This document shows positions 57,592 through 64,000 of a stretch of DNA of 64,000 bases, in pieces. How positions within the stretch are numbered: position 1 is the stretch's first letter; every line of letters begins with the position of its first letter. This stretch comes from Chloroflexota bacterium (GTDB lineage Bacteria; Chloroflexota; UBA6077; SHYK01), in NCBI GenBank assembly GCA_009692845.1, contig SHYK01000004.1:1-64000 (forward strand), written 5' to 3'. The notes under the pieces are model-generated. The model did not search any database. It had not been told where the DNA came from and saw only the letters and a list, made by a program, of their open reading frames with translations. The translations under genes were made by a program, and so were the position numbers.

Positions 57592-58952
57592 TTTCTGGTA
57601 GGGCAGTAGATCGGATGCTTGGTCGTCGAATTTGCACGGCATCAGTCGTGACCCTCGGCTGCAAATTGAATCAAGCAGAGAGCTATCGACTGCAGGTAGA
57701 TCTCGCCCAGGCTGGAGTGGACCTGCTTCCCTTCGGGCAGCCGGTGGATCTCAGCATTGTGAACACCTGCACGATTACCCACGTGGCCGACCAGCAGGCC
57801 CGCCAGATGCTCCGCCGAGCCAGGCGAATCAGCCCGGATGGCTGCGTAGTCGCGATGGGCTGCTACGCGCAGATCGCGCCGGACGAAGTGGCCGCCATCG
57901 AGGGTGTCGACATGGTGGTCACCGCCGAAAAGGAGCGCCTGGTGGCGCAGCTCCAGTCGGCGGGAATGATGCTCGGTGATGGATCGGATGGAGTCAACGG
58001 GAACATCGGTCCTGACCATCTCCATCCGCTCCCGGAAACCCGCGTTCGGCGGTTCGTGAAGATCCAGGACGGTTGTGATGACTACTGCACCTATTGCATC
58101 GTTCCGTTTGCGCGCGGCCACAGCATCAGCCGGCCTTCCGAGGCAATCGTCGCGGAAGTCCGCGAGCTGGAAGCCGACGGCTGCCGGGAAGTTGTGCTCA
58201 CCGGCGTCCAGATCGGCGCTTACGGACGCGACCGCTATCGATTCCGAGAGGCCGACCTTCCCCCACCCGGACGGCCACTCGGGTCCCTCGTCCAACGACT
58301 GCTTGCCGAGACCACAATACCGAGAATCCGAATCTCGTCAATCCAGCCCCAGGACTGGCCGCAGGATTTCCTGGATCTCTTCCAGGATGCCCGACTTTGC
58401 CGCCATCTCCATCTGCCGCTTCAGGCTGGCTGCGACGCGACCCTCCGTCGGATGTCGCGACGGTATACGACCGATGATTTCGCCCAGCTGGTCGAGCGAA
58501 TTCGAGTGGCGCTGCCCGACGTCGCGATCACCGGGGATATGATTGTCGGATTTCCGGGCGAGACCGAGGAGCAGCACGCCGAGAGTCTGCGGTTCGCGCG
58601 GGCGATCGGCTTCGCCGACCTACACGTCTTCCGCTATTCACCGCGTCGAGGCACGGCAGCCAGTAGGATGGCTGGCCAGGTCAACCCGGACACCAAGAAG
58701 CATCGGAGCGAGGAGCTGCGGGCATTAGCCGAGGAATCGGCTCACGTCTTTCGCGGGCAGTTCCTGGGCAGTCGGCACCAGGTGCTCTGGGAAGAACAGC
58801 TTCCGGCTGCTGACGGCCCGCCACGGTGGACCGGTCTTACCGGCAACTATTTGCGGGTCGTACGCGCTTCAGCAGAGGATCTGTTGGGAAGAGAGACCGA
58901 CGAGACCCTTGCGCATTTGCGCGATGGGGTTTTTGGACCGGAGGCGAGATGA
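57588..58952 (+). CDS. mtaB: tRNA (N6-L-threonylcarbamoyladenosine(37)-C2)-methylthiotransferase-like
   Basis: 454 aa; TLGCKLNQAES, radical-SAM QDGCDDYCTYCIVPFARG, LTGVQIGAYG. Confidence 0.88.
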   Translation: MISGRAVDRMLGRRICTASVVTLGCKLNQAESYRLQVDLAQAGVDLLPFGQPVDLSIVNTCTITHVADQQARQMLRRARRISPDGCVVAMGCYAQIAPDEVAAIEGVDMVVTAEKERLVAQLQSAGMMLGDGSDGVNGNIGPDHLHPLPETRVRRFVKIQDGCDDYCTYCIVPFARGHSISRPSEAIVAEVRELEADGCREVVLTGVQIGAYGRDRYRFREADLPPPGRPLGSLVQRLLAETTIPRIRISSIQPQDWPQDFLDLFQDARLCRHLHLPLQAGCDATLRRMSRRYTTDDFAQLVERIRVALPDVAITGDMIVGFPGETEEQHAESLRFARAIGFADLHVFRYSPRRGTAASRMAGQVNPDTKKHRSEELRALAEESAHVFRGQFLGSRHQVLWEEQLPAADGPPRWTGLTGNYLRVVRASAEDLLGRETDETLAHLRDGVFGPEAR

Positions 58953-59302
58953 CCGCCTCGGATCAATGCCTCTTTTGCCGGATCGTTCGCGGAGACATTC
59001 CCGCGACGGTCGTCTACAAAGGAGACGGAATAACCGCCTTTAGAGACATCTCCCCTCAGTCGCCCGTCCACGTTCTTATCGTGCCGGATGTCCACATCGG
59101 GGGCGTAGCTGACCTCGATTTAGCCAATGACGAGCTCATCGGCCGCCTGATTCGGGTGGCGGCGAACATCGCTCGCGAAGAGGGAATCGGCGCAAGCGGC
59201 TATCGCCTCATCTCAAATCAGGGGGCGGACGCCGGCCAGAGTGTCCCCCACCTCCACGTCCATCTGCTCGGAGGCGCTCGGCTCCGGCTTCCTCTCGTTT
59301 GA
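58949..59302 (+). CDS. HIT family protein
   Basis: ATG overlaps mtaB stop (ATGA); CLFCRIVRGDIPATVVYKGD, GQSVPHLHVHLLGG. Confidence 0.93.
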   Translation: MTASDQCLFCRIVRGDIPATVVYKGDGITAFRDISPQSPVHVLIVPDVHIGGVADLDLANDELIGRLIRVAANIAREEGIGASGYRLISNQGADAGQSVPHLHVHLLGGARLRLPLV

Positions 59303-59345
59303 AACTCGGTCAGCCCCGCTACTATTCCCGACGGTTGTAGCCACG

Positions 59346-59915
59346 ATGGACTTCGGCGCCTTCACCTCACTCGACCTAGCCCTCCGCGATGCGCTCCTGC
59401 CGCTAGTGGATTTGATTCCGGTCCAGGCATGGTTCGTGCTGAGTGCCCTGGGCTCGACGGTCGTACTGGCGGTCCTGGCTCTCACCGCATCCGCTTCTTT
59501 CCGGGCTAGGCGGGACCGACTCTCCAGCGACCTGATCTACGTTCTGCTGATCGGCATGTACGCACTTACGGAGGGCCTGAAATTTCTCCTCGGACGGCCG
59601 CGCCCGATCCTCGATGGAGCCGCCTCCACACTCAACGACCCATTGCGCCTGGTCAACTGGGACCCCAGCTCCGGCTCGCTTCCGAGTGGCCATGCCCTGC
59701 AATCGTTCGCGGTCTACGGATACCTGCTCATCGTTTTGCGGCTTGGCGCCCCCGCCCGGGTGGCCGCAATTTCGCTAATTGGCCTCATTGGTCTGAGCCG
59801 GGTCGCCGTCGGGGCCCATTGGCCGACCGATGTCCTCGCGGGTTGGTTTTCTGGCGCGCTCTTTCTTGCCGCGCTGCTTAGCCTTCGGGCGCTGCTTAGA
59901 CGAATCGGGGTGTGA
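59346..59915 (+). CDS. PAP2-family phosphatase
   Basis: ORF 59241..59915; KFLLGRPRP, GSLPSGHALQSF, SRVAVGAHWPTDVLAGW. Confidence 0.9.
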   Translation: MDFGAFTSLDLALRDALLPLVDLIPVQAWFVLSALGSTVVLAVLALTASASFRARRDRLSSDLIYVLLIGMYALTEGLKFLLGRPRPILDGAASTLNDPLRLVNWDPSSGSLPSGHALQSFAVYGYLLIVLRLGAPARVAAISLIGLIGLSRVAVGAHWPTDVLAGWFSGALFLAALLSLRALLRRIGV

Positions 59916-59925
59916 GCTAGCTGAG

Positions 59926-60819
59926 CTAGAGGTCCCGAACCACCTCAGCCATGAGCTCGCTGGCTTCCGTGGGATTGGCAGCGATCCGGACTCCGGCCGC
60001 ACGCAACGCGTCCATCTTGCCTTGGGCCGTTCCTTTAGAGCCTGAGACGATTGCCCCGGCATGGCCCATCTTGCGGCCGGCCGGCGCCGTGACCCCGGCG
60101 ATGTACGCGACGACCGGCTTGGTCATCTTGCTCTTGATGAATTCGGCAGCTTCTTCCTCCGCCGAACCCCCGATCTCGCCAATGAGCATGACCGCCTTGG
60201 TTTCCAAATCGGCCTGGTAGGCAGCGAGGCAATCGATGAAGCTAGTGCCCGGCACCGGGTCGCCCCCAATCCCCACGCACGATGTCTGGCCAATCCCTTT
60301 CTGGGTTAGCTCGTACAGAGCCTGATAGGTCAGGGTTCCCGAGCGGGACACGATGCCGACCGGCCCCCCGGGGGTAGAGATGTCACCGGCGGTAATCCCG
60401 ATGTTGCACTTCCCCGGGGAGATCAGTCCGGGGCAATTCGGACCCAGCAGACGCGTCTTCGGGAAATCCCGGAGTAGTCGATTAAAGAACCGCGCCTCGT
60501 CCTGGGCGGGGACCCCTTCCGTGATCACCACGATCAGATCCATTCCCGCCTCAGCCGCTTCCATGACCGCGCCCTCAACGCCGGGGGCGGGCACGAACAC
60601 ACAGGCAACGTTCGCGGCCGTGGCGGCCTTGGCGTCACCGACATTGGCGAAGATCGGAATCCCCTCGATCTCCGTGCCGGCTCGGCCGGGATTGGTTCCC
60701 GCGACGACCTTCGTCCCGTAGTCACGATTGCGTTTGGCGTACTCGGTCGCGTTATTGCCCTCCCGGGTGGACATGCCCTGGTAAACGACTCGGGTGTTCT
60801 CGTCGACCCAGATGCTCAT
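59926..60819 (-). CDS. sucD: Succinate--CoA ligase alpha subunit
   Basis: MSIWVDENTRVVYQGMSTREG, GNCPGLISPG-like motif, GHAGAIVSGSKGTAQ. Confidence 0.95.
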   Translation of the reverse strand: MSIWVDENTRVVYQGMSTREGNNATEYAKRNRDYGTKVVAGTNPGRAGTEIEGIPIFANVGDAKAATAANVACVFVPAPGVEGAVMEAAEAGMDLIVVITEGVPAQDEARFFNRLLRDFPKTRLLGPNCPGLISPGKCNIGITAGDISTPGGPVGIVSRSGTLTYQALYELTQKGIGQTSCVGIGGDPVPGTSFIDCLAAYQADLETKAVMLIGEIGGSAEEEAAEFIKSKMTKPVVAYIAGVTAPAGRKMGHAGAIVSGSKGTAQGKMDALRAAGVRIAANPTEASELMAEVVRDL

Positions 60820-60886
60820 TGAATGACCCTCAGCGAAATTCGACCTCGGCAACTGGCGTTCGGGGCCGCTCTGCCTACCGCTCCGC

Positions 60887-62035
60887 TCATTGGGCGCCTC
60901 CCGCGAGTTCCACCGCTTTCCGGGCGGCCTCGACCATGGTTGGCCGCGAAACCAGCCGATCCGACTCGTGTGCTTTCAGGATCGCCCGACCTTCTTCGGC
61001 GTTGGTTCCGTCGAGCCGTATGACAATCGGGGACTTCAGCTCGACCCGGCCGAGGGCCTCGACAATGCCGTTTGCCACCGCGTCGCCCCGGGTTATTCCG
61101 CCGAATATGTTGATAAAAATCGAGCGCACTTTGGGATCGGAATTGATGACCTCGAGCGCATTCGCCATGACTTCCGCACTCGCCCCACCACCGACATCCA
61201 GGAAGTTGGCCGGCGAGCCCCCCACCTGATTGACGACGTCGAGGGTGCTCATCGCCAACCCGGCGCCATTGGCAATGATCCCGACCGTGCCGTCCAAACC
61301 CACGTATTGGAGCCCCTTGTCGCGAGCCCGCTTCTCCCGATCGTCCATCACCTGGAGACCGCGGAACTCATCCCATTCCGGATGACGAAAAGCGGCATTG
61401 TCGTCCAAGGTTACCTTGGCATCAAGGGCGTGGACCCGTCCATCCGGGGTCAGGATCAGCGGGTTGATCTCGACCAGGTCGGCGTCACCATCGACGAAGC
61501 AACGGTACAGCTTGACCAGGATATCTGCAGCCCCGTTGCGCGCCTCCGGATCCAACCCGGCGGAGTCCACCAGATCGCGGGCCCGGGCGAGCGTCAGGCC
61601 ATCTACGGGGTTGATGTGGATACGTGCGATGGCCTCCGGGTCCTCTTCAGCGACGACCTCGATCTCGACCCCGCCCCGGGCGGACACCATGCCTAGATGC
61701 TGCTTGGCGGCCCTATCGAGAGTGAAGCTCGCGTAGTATTCTTTCTTGATATCGGAAGCGAGCTCGACCCATAGTCGCCGGACCACGTGCCCGGAAATGT
61801 TCATCCCCAGGATATTGCCGGCATGCAGCCGAACTTCCTCGGCATTGTCCGCGAGCTTGATGCCGCCTGCCTTACCGCGGCCACCGACCTGCACTTGGGC
61901 TTTGATAACGACCGGGTAGCCGGCCTTTTCGGCCTGTTCGACGGCTTCAGCCACGGTGTCCGCGACCCCGCCGGGCGAGACCGGAATCCCGAAGCGGGCG
62001 AAATACTGCTTCCCCTGGTACTCGAAAAGATCCAA
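60887..62035 (-). CDS. sucC: Succinate--CoA ligase beta subunit
   Basis: TTG start behind GGGGAGG; DLFEYQGKQYFARFGIPVSPGG, FINIFGGITRGDAVANGIVEAL. Confidence 0.95.
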   Translation of the reverse strand: MDLFEYQGKQYFARFGIPVSPGGVADTVAEAVEQAEKAGYPVVIKAQVQVGGRGKAGGIKLADNAEEVRLHAGNILGMNISGHVVRRLWVELASDIKKEYYASFTLDRAAKQHLGMVSARGGVEIEVVAEEDPEAIARIHINPVDGLTLARARDLVDSAGLDPEARNGAADILVKLYRCFVDGDADLVEINPLILTPDGRVHALDAKVTLDDNAAFRHPEWDEFRGLQVMDDREKRARDKGLQYVGLDGTVGIIANGAGLAMSTLDVVNQVGGSPANFLDVGGGASAEVMANALEVINSDPKVRSIFINIFGGITRGDAVANGIVEALGRVELKSPIVIRLDGTNAEEGRAILKAHESDRLVSRPTMVEAARKAVELAGGAQ

Positions 62036-62287
62036 ACTAGCCTCCCCTGAGCCGTCGTGGACGGACCGGCCGTAAGTTCTTGTAGCGAAAAGCACGCCAC
62101 CCCGGCAGGTTGCGGTTCATCAATAATCTGCGGGAGATACCCGTCCTGAGGCGGGGAGGGATTGTACCGGACAGGGGACAGTCGAGGGCCATTTCGCCTT
62201 ATAGGCGCACGGCGAAGCCTTCATCTATTATTGTTGCCTGCCCCAGACATCACCGAGTGAACCCGAACCGATTGAGGTGCCCCATCA

Positions 62288-64000
62288 GTGACTGAAATCG
62301 CCAAAGCGTACGAGCCGGCCGAGGTCGAGCAACGCTGGTACGAGCATTGGCTCGAAGCAGGCTATTTCAAGCCTGATCCGGACCCATCCAAGCCAACCTT
62401 CTGCCTCATCATGCCGCCCCCCAACGTCACCGGCGAGCTGCACATCGGCCACGCCCTGGTAATCGCCATCGAGGACGCTATTACCCGCTGGCACCGGATG
62501 ATGGGTGATTCGACCCTCTGGCTACCTGGCCGCGATCATGCCTCGATCGCCGCTCAGGTGGTCGTCGAACGCGAGCTGGCTAAGGACGGAAAACTCCGGC
62601 AGGACCTCGGCCGCGAACGCTTCCTCGATCTGATGTGGGAGTGGATGCAGACCTACGGCCAACGGATCAGCCACCAGCTCCGGGCGCTAGGCACTTCGGC
62701 TGACTGGGACCGCGACGCCTTCACCATGGATCCCGGGCCATCCCGCGCAGTTCGCGAGGCTTTCGTGCGCCTCTACGACAAGGGGCTCATCTACCGGGGC
62801 CATCGCATCACCAACTGGTGCCCCCGCTGCGAGACCGCCCTCTCGGATCTGGAGGTGGTTTACGACGAAGAGCCCGGCACCCTGTGGTACGTCCGTTATC
62901 CGCTCGAAGCGGTCCCGGGCGAAACCGACACCCATTACATTCAGATAGCCACGACCCGACCGGAGACAATCCTCGCCGACACCGGCATTGCCGTCCATCC
63001 GGACGACGAGCGCTTCGCCGCGCTGGTCGGCCGAAAGGCAATCGTGCCCGTGGTGAATCGCCCGATACCCATCCTGGCCGACGACGTGGTCGAGAAAGAG
63101 TTCGGCACGGGTGCGGTCAAGGTGACTCCGGGCCATGATCCGACCGACTTCGAAATCGGCCAACGGCACGACCTCCCGACCTTGCTGGTGATCGGCCTCG
63201 ACGCGCGTATGAACGCGAATGCTCTGCACTACGCGGGCATGCCGACTCAAGAGGCCCGTAGGGCCTTCGTTGAAGAGCTGCGCTCGCTGGGCAATCTGGT
63301 GCGCGAAGAAGCCCATCCGCATCGCGTCGGCCATTGCGATCGCTGTAAGACGATTGTCGAGCCACTGGTCACCGACCAGTGGTACCTGACCATGGCGGGC
63401 ATCGCGGCGAATGCCCTGGCCGCCGTGCGAGATGGTCGGATTCGCATCATTCCGGAGCGGTTTACCAAGGTTTATTTCAACTGGCTGGAGAACATTCGAG
63501 ATTGGTGCATCTCCCGCCAGCTCTGGTGGGGCCATCGAATTCCGGTCTGGACCTGCTCGAACGGGCACGTATTCGCTTCCGTGGACGAGCAGCCGGCCGT
63601 CTGCGCTACCTGTCAATCCCCTCATTTGATGCAGGACCCCGATGTGCTAGACACCTGGTTCTCATCGGCACTGTGGCCCTTCTCCACCCTGGGCTGGCCG
63701 GACGACACCGAGGACATGCGGCGCTTCTACCCGACCGCCGTGATGGAAACCGGCTACGACATCCTGTTCTTCTGGGTGGCTCGCATGATCATGATGGGCC
63801 TGGAGATGACGGGCGACGTGCCGTTCCGCGACGTCTATCTACACGGGCTGATCCGGGTGGACGGCCAAAAAATGAGCAAGACCAAGGGCAACGTGATCAA
63901 CCCGCTCGAGATCATGGAGGAATTCGGGACTGACGCACTGCGCCTCTCGATGATCACCGGGACGACCCCAGGCAATGACACTCAGATGTCTCAAGAGCGA
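62288..64000 (+). CDS. valS: Valine--tRNA ligase, C-terminus cut by window edge
   Basis: GTG start; my translation VTEIAKAYEPAEVEQRWYEHWLEAG...MPPPNVTGELHIGHAL...GQKMSKTKGNVINPLEIMEEFGTDALR. Absent from ORF track because it reaches the edge. Confidence 0.95.
   Translation, partial: MTEIAKAYEPAEVEQRWYEHWLEAGYFKPDPDPSKPTFCLIMPPPNVTGELHIGHALVIAIEDAITRWHRMMGDSTLWLPGRDHASIAAQVVVERELAKDGKLRQDLGRERFLDLMWEWMQTYGQRISHQLRALGTSADWDRDAFTMDPGPSRAVREAFVRLYDKGLIYRGHRITNWCPRCETALSDLEVVYDEEPGTLWYVRYPLEAVPGETDTHYIQIATTRPETILADTGIAVHPDDERFAALVGRKAIVPVVNRPIPILADDVVEKEFGTGAVKVTPGHDPTDFEIGQRHDLPTLLVIGLDARMNANALHYAGMPTQEARRAFVEELRSLGNLVREEAHPHRVGHCDRCKTIVEPLVTDQWYLTMAGIAANALAAVRDGRIRIIPERFTKVYFNWLENIRDWCISRQLWWGHRIPVWTCSNGHVFASVDEQPAVCATCQSPHLMQDPDVLDTWFSSALWPFSTLGWPDDTEDMRRFYPTAVMETGYDILFFWVARMIMMGLEMTGDVPFRDVYLHGLIRVDGQKMSKTKGNVINPLEIMEEFGTDALRLSMITGTTPGNDTQMSQER

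Noticed and set aside
62096-62287. Possible T-box or riboswitch upstream of valS
   Set aside because: No recognisable T-box core (GGGTGG.ACCGCG-like) seen; only unstructured intergenic sequence.
62687-63625. 312-aa minus-strand ORF near the window end
   Set aside because: Opposite valS, which is clear from PPPNVTGELHIGHAL and KMSKTKGNV motifs.
1-64000. tRNA, rRNA or selenocysteine features
   Set aside because: No cloverleaf or rRNA sequence recognised; the SelW-like protein uses Cys. A tRNAscan/Infernal run would be needed for a firm negative.

Overview
High-GC bacterial chromosomal window, tightly packed and mostly housekeeping. Gene content suggests Chloroflexota or a relative, but this is inference only. 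Main blocks: (1) a small catabolic cluster at 0-6.5 kb (solute-binding lipoprotein, two amidohydrolases, ornithine-cyclodeaminase-like protein, FMN alpha-hydroxyacid dehydrogenase); (2) rel, FecR protein, tgt, ruvB, queA, glycosyltransferase-like membrane proteins, rpmI-rplT-pheST, mutS2; (3) an accessory interval at about 24.4-29.3 kb with an HTH protein, a tandem YKNEWQG..DW[LI]G-repeat protein and several interrupted genes; (4) murJ, HAD hydrolase, plsY, pentapeptide protein, rhodanese, DUF1501/DUF1800, MFS, mutM, FAH, ABC exporter pair with PadR regulator, gyrA; (5) CIRCE-hrcA-grpE-dnaK-dnaJ-prmA-SAM hydrolase-mtaB-HIT, sucCD and valS (cut by the window end). I saw no CRISPR array, rRNA, tRNA or intact transposase. 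I did not find a convincing complete new multi-gene system. The best second-look items are: the local cluster of frameshifts and a nonsense codon at 25.7-29.2 kb, where flanking long genes are intact; genes whose conserved N-termini lie upstream of any ATG/GTG/TTG, two with CTG behind a Shine-Dalgarno-like sequence; the tandem-repeat protein overlapping an HTH gene antisense; a nucleotidyltransferase fused to a second domain between dnaJ and prmA; and a small family of intergenic hairpin repeats. Two edge genes (1..1110 minus, and valS from 62288) are missing from the supplied ORF track because they run off the window.
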